From Thioalkalivibrio sp. ALJ7 (GTDB lineage: Bacteria; Pseudomonadota; Gammaproteobacteria; Ectothiorhodospirales; Ectothiorhodospiraceae): 64,000 bases of DNA. Positions 19,443-29,041 of the stretch are shown here, piece by piece (position 1 is the first letter of the stretch; every line of letters starts with the position of its first letter). The position numbers and the translations under genes were made by a program. The stretch spans positions 806,001 through 870,000 of the forward strand of contig NZ_AQXQ01000012.1 of NCBI RefSeq assembly GCF_000376865.1, written 5' to 3'. The notes below the pieces were generated by a model. The model ran no database searches, was not told where the DNA came from, and was given only the letters and a program-made list of their open reading frames with translations.

Positions 19443-20276
19443 TCAGCCGGAGCGGCCGCTACGCACACGGGTGCGGGCCTGTTGCTCGAGCAGTTCCCCG
19501 TCGTGAACGACCTGATAGCGCAAGTCCCAACGGCCCGGTGCCGGCAGCGCGACTTCGACCTGGTAGAGACCGTCCCCCATCGCCTGCATCTCGAAGGTCT
19601 GATCGCGGCGTTCGTCGGCCAACCACATGAACAGGCCCCGGACCTGGGCATCATTGATCGGGTCACCCTCGGCATCGCGTACCTCGACCTGAAGGGTCGC
19701 GGTCTCGCCCTCGGTGGGGCGCTCCAACCAACCCTGACGGACCTGCCAACCCTTCTGCCGTTGTTCCAGAAGTTCGGAGACCCGATGCACCGCGAGGGCC
19801 TGCTTGCGGCTCTCCATCCCCGCCACGGTGCCAGGGAACCCGGAGGTGACTTGTTCCGCCCGGTTTTCCGGTTCGGGCAGGATGGAGCCGATGAACTGCT
19901 GCGGCATCCCGTTATGTGCCAGCGTAATCAGAACCGCCTGGACCGACGCCACAATGGTGAAGAAGCCGACCAGCACGAGCGGAGCCCAATGCAGGCGCCC
20001 GATCTTGGCCTTGCCCCCGTTCTCGGCCTCCGCCTCTTTCTGGGTGAAGACGATCCCGAGACCGTAGGGAACAATGATGTACAAGGCGAGATGAATCGCG
20101 AAGACATCCGCGCCCTGCCAGGTCAGGATCGAGTAGGGGATGAACACGAAGAACATCAAGGCCACCACCACCGCCGAGGTGCTATAGGCCTTGAGGCGAG
20201 TGAAGCGATAGATCAGGGCGAACAGCAAGGCCAGTACGGCGCTGCCAACCCCCAGGGTGATGACGAGATTGCTCAT
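19443..20276 (-). CDS. ccoH: FixH/CcoH family protein with extra N-terminal membrane domain
   Basis: 277 residues, clearly longer than usual FixH/CcoH proteins. The N-terminal 85 residues hold three membrane segments (VITLGVGSAVLALLFALIYRF, STSAVVVALMFFVFIPYSIL, then HLALYIIVPYGLGIVF). After a charged linker comes the FixH part: a membrane segment (WAPLVLVGFFTIVASVQAVLI) and a soluble beta-rich domain ending PAPGRWDLRYQVVHDGE. CcoH stabilises the assembling cbb3 complex. The position between ccoG and ccoI fits. The extra helices are an unusual fusion or extension. Confidence 0.85.
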   Translation of the reverse strand: MSNLVITLGVGSAVLALLFALIYRFTRLKAYSTSAVVVALMFFVFIPYSILTWQGADVFAIHLALYIIVPYGLGIVFTQKEAEAENGGKAKIGRLHWAPLVLVGFFTIVASVQAVLITLAHNGMPQQFIGSILPEPENRAEQVTSGFPGTVAGMESRKQALAVHRVSELLEQRQKGWQVRQGWLERPTEGETATLQVEVRDAEGDPINDAQVRGLFMWLADERRDQTFEMQAMGDGLYQVEVALPAPGRWDLRYQVVHDGELLEQQARTRVRSGRSG

Positions 20277-20303
20277 AATGGTTTCTTCGTTTCCTGCGAT
20301 TTA

Positions 20304-20320
20304 GCAACCTAGAGGGTTGC
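20304..20320 (-). repeat. small hairpin in front of the fixH-like gene
   Basis: GCAACC, five bases, GGTTGC: a perfect 6-bp inverted repeat about 28 bases before the start of the fixH-like gene. It has no T-run, so it is more likely a processing or translation-control hairpin than a terminator. Confidence 0.4.
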
Positions 20321-20387
20321 ATGACATTGCGTCAAATCCGCCAGCATGATTGCTGTTTCTGCGGCCGGCGGCCCGGAGGCCGATTCG

Positions 20388-21788
20388 TTACCGATGACTG
20401 AACTGCGAGTTCACCTCGAGCGGTTCGATGTAGCCATCTCGATCCGTGATCACAAACCGGAAGGGTTTCGGCGACGGCGTGCCGTCCGGCACGTCATACC
20501 GCACCCGCGCGACCACGGTCAGGCGTTCGCCCGGCTCAAGGCGGATGATCTCGACCTGTCCCAGGTCCAGTTCGGCCCCGTCCAGACCGGCCAGCCCGAT
20601 CTCGAAATCCAGCTCGCGGTCAGCCGTGTTGTTCAGCCGAATCTCGTAACCGTTCTGGGTGCGCCCATCGGACATCTGGACATAGAGAGGCTGGCGAACC
20701 TGGTTCACGTTGGCATCCACCGGCGGGCGGCCGAGGATACTGCCGACGAGTGCGACGATCACGATCAGCACCGCGGCCCCATAGCCAAGTGTCTTGCCCT
20801 TGAGCAGGCGGGTCTTGCCCCCCTCCTGCTCGCGCTCGGACGTGTAGGCGATCAGCCCACGCGGCCAGCCCTGCTTGTCCATGATGGTGTCACAGGCATC
20901 GATGCACAGCGCACAGTGGATGCACTGGACCTGGAGCCCGTCACGGATATCAATGCCGGTCGGGCAAACCTGGACGCAGTAGCCACAATCGATGCAGTCG
21001 CCGACCCCGGCCGCCTGGCGTTCTTCGCGCGTCTTCAAGCCCGCCTTCACCTTGGCCCGGCCTGCGGTGCCCTCGCCGCGCCCATCGTCATAGGACACGA
21101 TCATGGTGTCGCGATCGAACATCACACTCTGGAAACGGGCATAGGGGCACATAAAGGTGCACACCTGCTCCCGCGCCAGGCCCGCGAAGGTATAGGTCGT
21201 CGCGGTCAGGATGCCTGCGGTGACATAGGCGGCGTAGACGGCCTGGCCGGTAAAAAAGTCGGCCACAATCGAAGGTGCATTCCCCCAGTAGAGGACAAAC
21301 CCAAGCCCGGTGGAAAAGGCCACCAGGAGCCAGGAGAGGTGTGTCAGGCCGTACTTGAAGACCTTCTCGCCGTTCCAGGGCTGTTTAGCCAGGCGCAGGC
21401 GGGCCGGACGCTCACCCTGGATCTTGCGTTCCAGCCACATAAAGACATCGGTCCACAAGGTCTGAAAGCAGAAATAGCCACAAAACACACGACCGGCCAC
21501 CCCCGTCACAAAGAACAGCAACAAGGCGGCGAGCACCAGAAAACCGGCCAGCCAGAAGATGTCCTGCGGATAGACCACGAGGTCGAAGATGTGGAACTGA
21601 CGCCCCGGGATATCAAACAGGACCGCCTGGTCGGGGCCGTACTCGCGTTCCCAGCGAATCCAGGGCAGCCCGAAAAAGACGCCGTAGGCGAGCAGCAGAA
21701 TACCCGTCTTCAGATTGCGAAAACGCCCCTTGACCGATCGCGGGTGGATCGGGACGCGCGCCTCGTACAACGGCTGGGCCTGGGACAT
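20388..21788 (-). CDS. ccoG: cbb3 oxidase accessory protein CcoG (RdxA/FixG)
   Basis: 466 residues. Several membrane segments in the first 220 residues carry FCGYFCFQTLWTDVFMWLE and CTFMCPYARFQSVMFD. Two 4Fe-4S motifs follow: CIDCGYCVQVCPTGIDIRDG and CIHCALCIDACDTIMDK. The C-terminal part is an immunoglobulin-like domain (GYEIRLNNTADRELDFEI). CcoG is a cupric reductase that readies copper for the cbb3 oxidase. The ATG at 21788 is used; a TTG directly before it is the alternative. Confidence 0.95.
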   Translation of the reverse strand: MSQAQPLYEARVPIHPRSVKGRFRNLKTGILLLAYGVFFGLPWIRWEREYGPDQAVLFDIPGRQFHIFDLVVYPQDIFWLAGFLVLAALLLFFVTGVAGRVFCGYFCFQTLWTDVFMWLERKIQGERPARLRLAKQPWNGEKVFKYGLTHLSWLLVAFSTGLGFVLYWGNAPSIVADFFTGQAVYAAYVTAGILTATTYTFAGLAREQVCTFMCPYARFQSVMFDRDTMIVSYDDGRGEGTAGRAKVKAGLKTREERQAAGVGDCIDCGYCVQVCPTGIDIRDGLQVQCIHCALCIDACDTIMDKQGWPRGLIAYTSEREQEGGKTRLLKGKTLGYGAAVLIVIVALVGSILGRPPVDANVNQVRQPLYVQMSDGRTQNGYEIRLNNTADRELDFEIGLAGLDGAELDLGQVEIIRLEPGERLTVVARVRYDVPDGTPSPKPFRFVITDRDGYIEPLEVNSQFSHR

Positions 21789-21968
21789 CAAAACCTCCCG
21801 GAGGTTAATCCGGCAGCGTGGGGCAAGATCCAGCCTTGCCCGCGGGTACGGTTCCTTGCAACAAAACAGGGGTGCCTCCGGGCGTCAATCCTGCCCGTTG
21901 GACACCCCTTTAAAGATCTGCGGCAGGCCGCCGGCCCTGGCGCCAGCCGCCGGGTCTGAAGTCCCCGC

Positions 21969-22901
21969 TTACTGACCACCGCCCAACGAGTGGACATAGG
22001 CCGTCAACATCTTGATCTCCGCTTCCGACAGGCGATCGGCAAAGGCGGGCATCTCGCGCTGGGCTCCGTCACGGACGAAGTTGGCAACCAGGCGCTGACG
22101 CTCGCTGTCGCTCTCTGCGCCACGCACGTCAACCAGACCCCAGAGGTCATTGGTCAGGTTGGGCGCGCCCTGAGAACTCAGGCCCTGGGCGTCCATGCCG
22201 TGGCACTGGAAGCACCCGCCATCGGAGCCGGTGAAGATCCGTTCGCCGGCATCGGCATCATCCTGGTCGACACTGTAGTCGTTCAGGGACAGCACGTAGG
22301 CGGCAACCTGGTTCAGCTGGTCACTGTTCAGGGTGTCACGGTAACCCGGCATGTAACCCAGACGGCCCTGGCGCAGGGTTTCTTCGATCTGGTCAACGGT
22401 CCCGCCCCACTTCCAATGGTCATTGCGCAGGTTCGGGTACTGCCCAACCACACCGGCGCCGCCCACCTGGTGACAAGCGGCACACCAGGTCCCGAAGGAA
22501 CCCTGGGCGTAGGCGTTCACGAAACTCATGCTGTCGGCATCCGCCAGGATGGTTTCATAGTCCTGGCCGGCGACCTGCTCCAGCATCTCGCGCTGACGCA
22601 CGGCATAGGTACCGGTCTGCATGTCCTTGGCCAACAGCGCACGCGTATTCCAGTGCATGGTGCGTTCTTCACCACCCTGTTCGAAGGTGATGGTGTTAAA
22701 GCCCTTGGTGAAGCTGTCACCAATCGGCCAGGCCGGGTAGATCAGCCAGTACACCAGCGCGAACACCACCGTGGCGTAGAAGCCCCACAGCCACCAGCGC
22801 GGGAGCGGGTTGTTATATTCCTGAAGGTCCCCGTCCCAGACGTGCCCAGTGGTCTCGACCTGGTTCTTCTGGTCCTTATCGCGGTTGTCCTGTGTGCTCA
22901 T
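21969..22901 (-). CDS. ccoP: cbb3 oxidase dihaem cytochrome c subunit CcoP
   Basis: 310 residues. One membrane segment (WWLWGFYATVVFALVYWLIYPAW) follows the conserved VWDGDLQEYNNPLPRWW. Two haem-c sites are present, CAACHQVGG and CFQCHGMDAQG, with later methionines (GYMPGY, EMPAFADRLSE) as possible sixth ligands. CcoP passes electrons from soluble cytochromes into CcoO and CcoN. Its start overlaps the ccoQ stop by 4 bases. Confidence 0.96.
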   Translation of the reverse strand: MSTQDNRDKDQKNQVETTGHVWDGDLQEYNNPLPRWWLWGFYATVVFALVYWLIYPAWPIGDSFTKGFNTITFEQGGEERTMHWNTRALLAKDMQTGTYAVRQREMLEQVAGQDYETILADADSMSFVNAYAQGSFGTWCAACHQVGGAGVVGQYPNLRNDHWKWGGTVDQIEETLRQGRLGYMPGYRDTLNSDQLNQVAAYVLSLNDYSVDQDDADAGERIFTGSDGGCFQCHGMDAQGLSSQGAPNLTNDLWGLVDVRGAESDSERQRLVANFVRDGAQREMPAFADRLSEAEIKMLTAYVHSLGGGQ

Positions 22902-23116
22902 TGCTCGTCACTCTCGGTTTTGTCACGCCGGGCCACGGGCTCCCGATGTGAATCATCGTCATCCAGAGGAATGTAGCGATACGTCTCGAACTTCTGGGCG
23001 CGGCGACGATTGGAAAACAGGAAGATCACCACACCGATAAAGGTGCTCATGAACAGCAACAGCGCGACGATCTTGCTGTTGCCCATGTCCGTAATCCATT
23101 CCCAAAGTCCCATCAT
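22898..23116 (-). CDS. ccoQ: cbb3 oxidase small subunit CcoQ/FixQ
   Basis: 72 residues: one membrane helix (KIVALLLFMSTFIGVVIFLF) followed by a basic SNRRRAQKFETYRYIPLDDDD, which is the CcoQ pattern. It stabilises the CcoP-CcoNO association. It sits between ccoO and ccoP, 18 bases after ccoO, and overlaps ccoP by 4 bases. Confidence 0.93.
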   Translation of the reverse strand: MMGLWEWITDMGNSKIVALLLFMSTFIGVVIFLFSNRRRAQKFETYRYIPLDDDDSHREPVARRDKTESDEQ

Positions 23117-23134
23117 TGTGGCGCCCGCTCCTCC

Positions 23135-23869
23135 TTACCGGAATTCGGCAAAGTGCCCGTCGTCGTATGCGCTGAAGTCGACCATGGTCCCGAGGACCTG
23201 GAGATAGGCGACGATCGCATCCATCTCCGTGATGGTGCCGGGGTTACCGTCAAAGTTCTCGGCCTGAGCCTGGCCAACCAGGTTGTCCTCGGCGTCGCGA
23301 ATATCGAACATCCGGGCGTGTTCCGCACCGAACCGCTCGACGTTGGCCTCGTATTCCTCGTCGGTGAGCGAGTACGGCACACCAACCCGCTTCAGCGCGA
23401 TCATCCGCGCTTCGATGTCGGAGTAGTTCAGCGGCGTCGTCGCCAGCCAGGGGTAGCCCGGCATAATCGACTCCGGCACCAGAGACTGCGGGTCAATCAG
23501 ATGCTGGACCTGCCATTCGTTGGAGTATTTGCCACCCACACGGGCCAGGTCCGGACCGGTGCGCTTGGAGCCCCACTGGAACGGATGGTCGTACTGCGAT
23601 TCGGCCGCCAGCGAGTAGTGGCCATAGCGCAGCATCTCGTCACGGAACGGGCGCACCATCTGCGAATGGCAGGTGTAGCAACCTTCGCGGACGTAGATAT
23701 CACGCCCGCGCTGCTCCAGCGGGGTGTACGGGCGGACACCGTCCACTTCTTCGATCGTGTCGTCGATGTAGAACAGCGGCACGATCTCGACCAGGCCGCC
23801 GACGCTGATCACCGCAAGGGTGAGGATGATCAGCAGGCCGGCATTGGTTTCAACGCTTTCATGCTTCAT
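23135..23869 (-). CDS. ccoO: cbb3 oxidase monohaem cytochrome c subunit CcoO
   Basis: 244 residues. The N-terminal anchor ([22 protein letters not shown]) precedes the haem-c site [12 protein letters not shown] in the conserved [16 protein letters not shown] context. SIMPGYPWL supplies the likely methionine ligand. CcoO receives electrons from CcoP and passes them to CcoN. It follows ccoN by 19 bases. Confidence 0.96.
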   Translation of the reverse strand: MKHESVETNAGLLIILTLAVISVGGLVEIVPLFYIDDTIEEVDGVRPYTPLEQRGRDIYVREGCYTCHSQMVRPFRDEMLRYGHYSLAAESQYDHPFQWGSKRTGPDLARVGGKYSNEWQVQHLIDPQSLVPESIMPGYPWLATTPLNYSDIEARMIALKRVGVPYSLTDEEYEANVERFGAEHARMFDIRDAEDNLVGQAQAENFDGNPGTITEMDAIVAYLQVLGTMVDFSAYDDGHFAEFR

Positions 23870-23888
23870 GGATCTAGTCTCTCCCTAA

Positions 23889-25373
23889 TCAGGCCGTGCG
23901 GGCTTCGGCGGACGCGGCCTGGGCCTCGCGGGCCTCGGCCTTGATGCCCGAGCGAACGGTCATCGCGATGTTGAACGCCATGATCAGCATGCCGGCGAGG
24001 AAGAACCCGCCACCGATGGCGCGCACCACGTACGGCTTGTGCAGGAACACCACCGACTCGGTGAAGGTGTAGGCCAGGTTCCCGTACTGGTCAAAGGCGC
24101 GCAGCATCAGGCCCTGACCAATACCGGCCACCCACATCGCGGTGATGTACAGCACGATCCCGATGGTCGCCAGGAAGAAGTGTACGTACACCAGCTTCAG
24201 GCTGAAGAGGTTTACGTTCCACAGCCGCGGGATCAGGTGGTACAGGGAGCCGAAGGTGATCATGGCCACCCAGCCCAGCGCGCCCGAGTGCACGTGGCCC
24301 ACAGTCCAGTCGGTGTAGTGGGACAGCGCGTTGACGCTCTTCAGGGACATCATCGGACCTTCGAAGGTCGACATGCCGTAGAAGGCCAGCGCGGTGATCA
24401 GGAACAGCATGATCGGGTCGGTACGCAGCTTATCCCAGGCGCCCGACAGGGTCATGATGCCGTTGATCATGCCACCCCAGGAGGGCAGCAGCAGCAGGAT
24501 GGAGAAGGTCGCCGCCAAGGTGGACACCCAGTCCGGCAGGGCCGTCCAGTGCAGGTGGTGCGCACCCACCCACATGTACAGGAAGACCAGCGCCCAGAAG
24601 TGGATGATGGACAGCTTGTACGAGTAGATCGGACGTCCGGCCTGCTTCGGCACGAAGTAGTACATCATCCCCAGGAAGGCCGCGGTCAGGAAGAAGCCCA
24701 CCGCATTATGGCCATACCACCACTGAGTCATCGCATCCTGCACCCCGGAGAAAATGGAGTAGGAGTGTGGATGGAACAGGCCCACCGGGACCTGGATGTT
24801 GTTGAAGATGTGCAGCAAAGCAGTGGCCAGGATGAAGGCCATGAAGAACCAGTTCGCGACATAGATGTGCGGCTGGTTACGGCGCAGCAGGGTCATCAGG
24901 AAGACCATGAAATAGGCCACCCAGACGACCAGGATGATGATGTCGATCTGCCAGTTGAACTCGGCGTACTCGCGGCCCTGGGTGATCCCCATCATGTAGG
25001 TGATCACGCCCAGGATCAGCGCCAGGTTCCACCCGTAGAAGGTGAAGCTCGCCATGGAGTCACTCCACAGGCGCGTCTGGCAGGTTCGCTGAACGATGTA
25101 GTAAGAGGTGGCAAACAGCGCATTACCCCCGAACCCGAAGATCACGGCCGAGGTATGGACCGGGCGGAAACGCCCAAAGGTGATCTGCGCGATATCGAAG
25201 TTCAGGAACGGGAACGCCAGCTGCGAAGCGATCCAGACGCCCGCCGCCATGCCAAACACACCCCAGAGGATGGCGGCAATGGCGAACCGCTTGATGATCG
25301 CGTAGTTGTACTGCTCGGAAGTCGCGACTGACGCTGCGGGTGCGGCACCCGCCGTAGTGGCTGCTTGTGACAT
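23889..25373 (-). CDS. ccoN: cbb3-type cytochrome c oxidase catalytic subunit CcoN
   Basis: 494 residues and about 12 membrane helices. Ligands visible include histidines in [16 protein letters not shown], in [17 protein letters not shown] (CuB histidine and the helix-7 tyrosine region), in [11 protein letters not shown], and in [16 protein letters not shown] (haem ligands). It reduces oxygen with high affinity and pumps protons. It heads the operon ccoNOQPGHIS. The ATG at 25373 gives the normal N-terminus. An FNR/ANR box lies about 200 bases upstream, which fits induction under low oxygen. Confidence 0.97.
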   Translation of the reverse strand: MSQAATTAGAAPAASVATSEQYNYAIIKRFAIAAILWGVFGMAAGVWIASQLAFPFLNFDIAQITFGRFRPVHTSAVIFGFGGNALFATSYYIVQRTCQTRLWSDSMASFTFYGWNLALILGVITYMMGITQGREYAEFNWQIDIIILVVWVAYFMVFLMTLLRRNQPHIYVANWFFMAFILATALLHIFNNIQVPVGLFHPHSYSIFSGVQDAMTQWWYGHNAVGFFLTAAFLGMMYYFVPKQAGRPIYSYKLSIIHFWALVFLYMWVGAHHLHWTALPDWVSTLAATFSILLLLPSWGGMINGIMTLSGAWDKLRTDPIMLFLITALAFYGMSTFEGPMMSLKSVNALSHYTDWTVGHVHSGALGWVAMITFGSLYHLIPRLWNVNLFSLKLVYVHFFLATIGIVLYITAMWVAGIGQGLMLRAFDQYGNLAYTFTESVVFLHKPYVVRAIGGGFFLAGMLIMAFNIAMTVRSGIKAEAREAQAASAEARTA

Positions 25374-25517
25374 GACTTTTCCACCTTGCTGCGGGGAACA
25401 CGGATGTCCCGATCGTTCGGGGGCGTGAACTCTACCCCATTCCGGGCCCACAAAAAACCAATACCGCCTATCTCACTCGGATATTAAGCGCGATCAGCGG
25501 AACTTTTGACCAGAGCA

Positions 25518-25581
25518 AGAATACATTCTTCATGCGCGCGCAGGCGAGGCCTGCGGGTCGGAAAGATTTGATCCAGATCAA
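25518..25581 (-). promoter_or_regulatory. FNR/ANR box and candidate promoter of the cco operon
   Basis: TTGATCCAGATCAA at 25568-25581 is a perfect match to the FNR/ANR consensus TTGAT-N4-ATCAA. Downstream on the minus strand a -10-like TATTCT (25523-25518) would put transcription start near 25511, about 63 bases from the box centre, close to the class I (-61.5) position. The box overlaps the last bases of bioC. The box is a direct match; the exact promoter is a guess. Confidence 0.75.
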
Positions 25582-26450
25582 CGAACCGGCTGCACCGGTA
25601 TCACGCGACCCGCGGGACGCGACGGCGGCGGTGCATCCGGCACCCAGGCATGGCCATAGACCACCTCCCAAGTCGCCGGCAGACGCCCGTCAACGCCGAA
25701 CGCCTGCGCGTAGGCCTCGGCCACGGCGCGCAGACGACGAGGACCGAATAATCCGGGGGAGCGCCCGGACAGGGCGTTGCGCACCCCAACACCGCGCAAG
25801 TCGCGGATCAACCCGTTGAGATCCGGATAGGTCAGGGTCAGCGCCTCCTGATCCATCACCGGGTCGGCAAAACCGGCCCGCACCAGGGCATCGCCGATGT
25901 CGTGCATATCCATAAACGCGTTTACATGCGTGCCCGTCCCGCCATCGACCGCAGCGAAGGCCGCGCGCAGCTCGCGCAGGGTGTCCGGACCAAAGGTGGT
26001 GAACATCCACAAGCCACCCGGGCGCAGGATACGCCGCGCCTCGGCGAAGGCCTGATCCAGACTCGCGCACCACTGCAGGGCCGAACTGGAGATCGCGAGA
26101 TCGAACGAATGCTCCGCCAACGGTAATGCTTCGAGGTCCGCACAGACGACCCGGGGCCGCCGCAGCCAGCGGCCGCGGCGGCGCGCCCGGGCCACCATCG
26201 TCGGGGCAAAATCCACACCGGTCAGGCGCGCCCCGCGATAGCGGCGGCTCAGGTGGTCCAGGGCCTCGCCGGTACCACAACCGAGATCGACGATCTGCTC
26301 CGGCTCCATGCGGATCCAGTCGAGCCGACCCAGCATGCGGTCCTGCACCTCCCGCTGCAGGACCGCATGCTCCTCGTAGGTCGCCGCCGCGCGGGCAAAA
26401 CCCGCGCGCACGCGCGCCTTGTCGAGATTGAATCCTTCGGGTTGGCTCAT
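25578..26450 (-). CDS. bioC: malonyl-ACP O-methyltransferase BioC
   Basis: 290 residues. FARAAATYEEHAVLQREVQDRM near the start is the BioC hallmark. The SAM motifs are VDLGCGTGEALDHL and VVCADLEALPL, and LAISSSALQWCASLDQAF and FTTFGPDTLRELRAAF are also typical. It methylates malonyl-ACP to prime pimeloyl synthesis for biotin. The ATG at 26450 overlaps the stop of bioH by 4 bases. The frame stays open upstream but that part lies in bioH. Confidence 0.93.
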   Translation of the reverse strand: MSQPEGFNLDKARVRAGFARAAATYEEHAVLQREVQDRMLGRLDWIRMEPEQIVDLGCGTGEALDHLSRRYRGARLTGVDFAPTMVARARRRGRWLRRPRVVCADLEALPLAEHSFDLAISSSALQWCASLDQAFAEARRILRPGGLWMFTTFGPDTLRELRAAFAAVDGGTGTHVNAFMDMHDIGDALVRAGFADPVMDQEALTLTYPDLNGLIRDLRGVGVRNALSGRSPGLFGPRRLRAVAEAYAQAFGVDGRLPATWEVVYGHAWVPDAPPPSRPAGRVIPVQPVR

Positions 26451-27271
26451 GCCGGCTCCTTGGTGCCGCAATCGGACAAAAATTCGGAGATAAATCCGGC
26501 CAGTGGCTCCGGCCGCTGGAACCACTCGGCGTGGCCGCCCGGCCCGCGGCCGATCCGGGCATCCGGTCGCAATTTCTGAAGGGACGCCTCGACGGCCGCT
26601 GGCACCAGCGCATCCCCGGCCTCCAGCCACGCCCCCACGGGCGCCTCCACATCCGCCCAGGCGGAGCGCAGATCGGACCGTTCCAGCAGGGTCAGCCCGG
26701 CCTCCAGCCCATCGGGCGCCGCCGGGTTGGCCTGCAACTGGGCGGTCAGAGTGCGGGCGAGCGAGGCCGCATCCAGGCTGCCGCGGGCGCAGAGCATCGC
26801 CAGGCGGCGTTCAAGCCGGCGACGGTCACCCCGCAGCGCCGTCCGGAAATCCTCCAGCTCGGCCCACGGCAGGGCAGCCGGCCAATCGCCACCCCGCGCA
26901 AAGCGCGGCGTGGAACCAATCAGCAGTACGCCCTGCGGGCCCGCCCACTGACGGGCCGCCGCCAGCGCGACCAGCCCACCCAAGGACCAGCCGACCCAGA
27001 CCGGGCACACCACCTCCGATGGCAGAGACCCGATCAGGGCCGCCGCCGAACGCTCGACATCGGCCAACGCCTCGCCATCACCGGCCGCACCATGCCCAGG
27101 GAGATCCGGGGCCAGCACACGCGTCGCAGCCGGAAGGGCTGCGCGTAAAGGTGCCCACGCCGCGCCGGAGAAACCCCAGCCATGCAACAGCACCAACGTC
27201 GGCGCGCCACCCGGCGAATGTCCCCCGCCCATCTCAGCGCCCTGAACGGCGGCCACCAGCTTGCGTATCAT
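26447..27271 (-). CDS. bioH: pimeloyl-ACP methyl ester carboxylesterase BioH
   Basis: 274 residues of an alpha/beta hydrolase. The oxyanion segment is LLHGWGFSGAAW, the nucleophile elbow GWSLGG holds the catalytic serine, an aspartate lies in EAGDALVP, and the catalytic histidine is in GGHAEWFQRPE. BioH removes the methyl group that BioC adds and ends the pimeloyl cycle. Its fusion-like coupling to bioC (4-base overlap) supports the assignment. bioF, bioA, bioB and bioD are not in the window. Confidence 0.92.
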   Translation of the reverse strand: MIRKLVAAVQGAEMGGGHSPGGAPTLVLLHGWGFSGAAWAPLRAALPAATRVLAPDLPGHGAAGDGEALADVERSAAALIGSLPSEVVCPVWVGWSLGGLVALAAARQWAGPQGVLLIGSTPRFARGGDWPAALPWAELEDFRTALRGDRRRLERRLAMLCARGSLDAASLARTLTAQLQANPAAPDGLEAGLTLLERSDLRSAWADVEAPVGAWLEAGDALVPAAVEASLQKLRPDARIGRGPGGHAEWFQRPEPLAGFISEFLSDCGTKEPA

Positions 27272-27315
27272 GTGCGGCCGAATCCTCTCGACCCGCGCAG
27301 GCAGGCTGACCGCTC

Positions 27316-27933
27316 ATGGGCATTACAATCGGCATCATCATCGCGTACCTGTTGGGGTCGCTTTCCACGGCCATCCTGGTCAGCAACCTGCTGCGCCTGC
27401 CGGACCCGCGCACCACCGGTTCGAAGAACCCCGGCGCCACCAACGTGCTGCGCTCCGGGGGCAAAACGGCGGCCATCATCACGCTCATCGGGGATGTCGG
27501 CAAGGGCTGGCTACCCGTATTTGTGGCCCTGCAATTGGACCTGTTCCCCGGCTGGGCGATCGGACTGATCGGCCTGGCCGCCTTTCTGGGGCACGTGTTC
27601 CCGGTGTACTACCGCCTCCAGGGCGGCAAGGGCGTGGCCACGGCGCTGGGCGTCATCCTCGCCTTCAACCCGCTGGCCGGCGGCCTGGTCCTGCTGACCT
27701 GGTTGCTGGTCGCGGCCATCTGGCGCTATTCGTCACTGGCTGCGCTGGTCGCCGCGGGCATGGCACCGGTGTACACGGTGTTCTTGGGCATGGATCACTG
27801 GATCAGCGCCGCGGTCGCCCTGATGAGCGTGATCCTGTTCATCCGCCACGACAGCAACATCCGGCGTCTGATGCGCGGGGAGGAGTCCCGCATCGGCAAG
27901 AAGGACAAATCCGCGGCTTCGACCAACGACTGA
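27316..27933 (+). CDS. plsY: glycerol-3-phosphate acyltransferase PlsY
   Basis: 205 residues with about five membrane segments. Motifs include YLLGSLSTAILVS, RTTGSKNPGATNVLR-type DPRTTGSKNPGATNVLRSGG, and FPVYYRLQGGKGVATALGV. It transfers acyl groups from acyl phosphate to glycerol-3-phosphate, the first step of phospholipid synthesis. It is divergent from bioH with 44 bases between starts and convergent with tsaD. Confidence 0.95.
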   Translation: MGITIGIIIAYLLGSLSTAILVSNLLRLPDPRTTGSKNPGATNVLRSGGKTAAIITLIGDVGKGWLPVFVALQLDLFPGWAIGLIGLAAFLGHVFPVYYRLQGGKGVATALGVILAFNPLAGGLVLLTWLLVAAIWRYSSLAALVAAGMAPVYTVFLGMDHWISAAVALMSVILFIRHDSNIRRLMRGEESRIGKKDKSAASTND

Positions 27934-27945
27934 CGGCCGCGGCGG

Positions 27946-28965
27946 CTACGCGCCCGGCGCCGTCAGCTCTGCCAGCGGCCAGCGGGCCCGCGCCGCCACC
28001 ACGGGAGCCGTCGTCTCTGCGACCGCCCCGGCCTGAAGTCGGCGCAGCCCCGCCAGCGCGATCATCGCGCCGTTGTCGGTGCAGAACTCCGGACGCGGGA
28101 AATACACCGGCACGCCCTGGCGCTGCGCCATCGCCTGCAGGCCGGCGCGCAACGTAGTGTTTGCGGCCACGCCACCCGCCACCACCAGCGCGGGGGCCCC
28201 GCTTTGTTCCAGCCCTCGGCGGGTCTTCTCCACCAAGGTGTCGGTGACCGCCCCCTCGAAGGCGCGGGCAACATCCTCCGCCCGGTAGACCTGCTTCTTC
28301 AGCGCGGTCAGCACCGCGGTTTTCAGCCCGGAGAAACTCATGTCCAGACCCGGACGATCCAGCATCGGGCGCGGCAGACGCAGGGCATCGGCGGCTCCCT
28401 GTTCCGCCAGGCGTGCCAGCGCGGGACCCCCCGGATAACCCAGCCCCAGTAGCTTGGCCGTCTTGTCGAAGGCCTCGCCGGCGGCATCGTCGATACTCTC
28501 GCCAATCAAGTCATAGTCGCCCAGCGCGCGGGCATGGATCAGCTGGGTGTGCCCACCGGAGACCTGTAGCACCAGGAACGGGAAGTCCAGGCCGGCATCT
28601 TCCAGAAACGGTGCTAGCAGATGGCCCTCCAGGTGGTGCACCGCCAGCGCCGGGATATCCCAGCCCCAGGCAAGCGCACGAGCGACCGAGGCCCCAGTCA
28701 GCAGCGCGCCCAGCAACCCCGGGCCACCGGTGTAGGCCACTGCATCCAGGTCGTGACCGTCCACACCCGCCTCGTCCAGCACTGCGCGCACCAGCGGCAA
28801 CAAACGGCGGATGTGGTCGCGCGAGGCGAGCTCCGGCACCACGCCCCCGTAGATCGCGTGCAGATCCGTCTGGCTGTATAGCCGGTGCGCAAGCAGGCCC
28901 TGATCCGCGTCGATCAGCGCCACGCCCGTCTCGTCACAGGAGGTCTCGATACCCAGTACTTTCAT
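27946..28965 (-). CDS. tsaD: tRNA N6-adenosine threonylcarbamoyltransferase TsaD
   Basis: 339 residues starting [17 protein letters not shown]. The metal site HHLEGH and the ASKHA motifs [13 protein letters not shown] and [13 protein letters not shown] are present. TsaD completes the t6A modification at position 37 of ANN-decoding tRNAs. The ATG at 28965 is chosen because it opens with the invariant family N-terminus. plsY-tsaD convergence is a known neighbourhood. Confidence 0.96.
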   Translation of the reverse strand: MKVLGIETSCDETGVALIDADQGLLAHRLYSQTDLHAIYGGVVPELASRDHIRRLLPLVRAVLDEAGVDGHDLDAVAYTGGPGLLGALLTGASVARALAWGWDIPALAVHHLEGHLLAPFLEDAGLDFPFLVLQVSGGHTQLIHARALGDYDLIGESIDDAAGEAFDKTAKLLGLGYPGGPALARLAEQGAADALRLPRPMLDRPGLDMSFSGLKTAVLTALKKQVYRAEDVARAFEGAVTDTLVEKTRRGLEQSGAPALVVAGGVAANTTLRAGLQAMAQRQGVPVYFPRPEFCTDNGAMIALAGLRRLQAGAVAETTAPVVAARARWPLAELTAPGA

Positions 28966-29041
28966 GGCTGCAGCATGCCGCCGTTCCGAGCGGGAACCAA
29001 GCAGCCCTTGTGGTGCCATGTACTTGAAACCCGGGCGGCCC

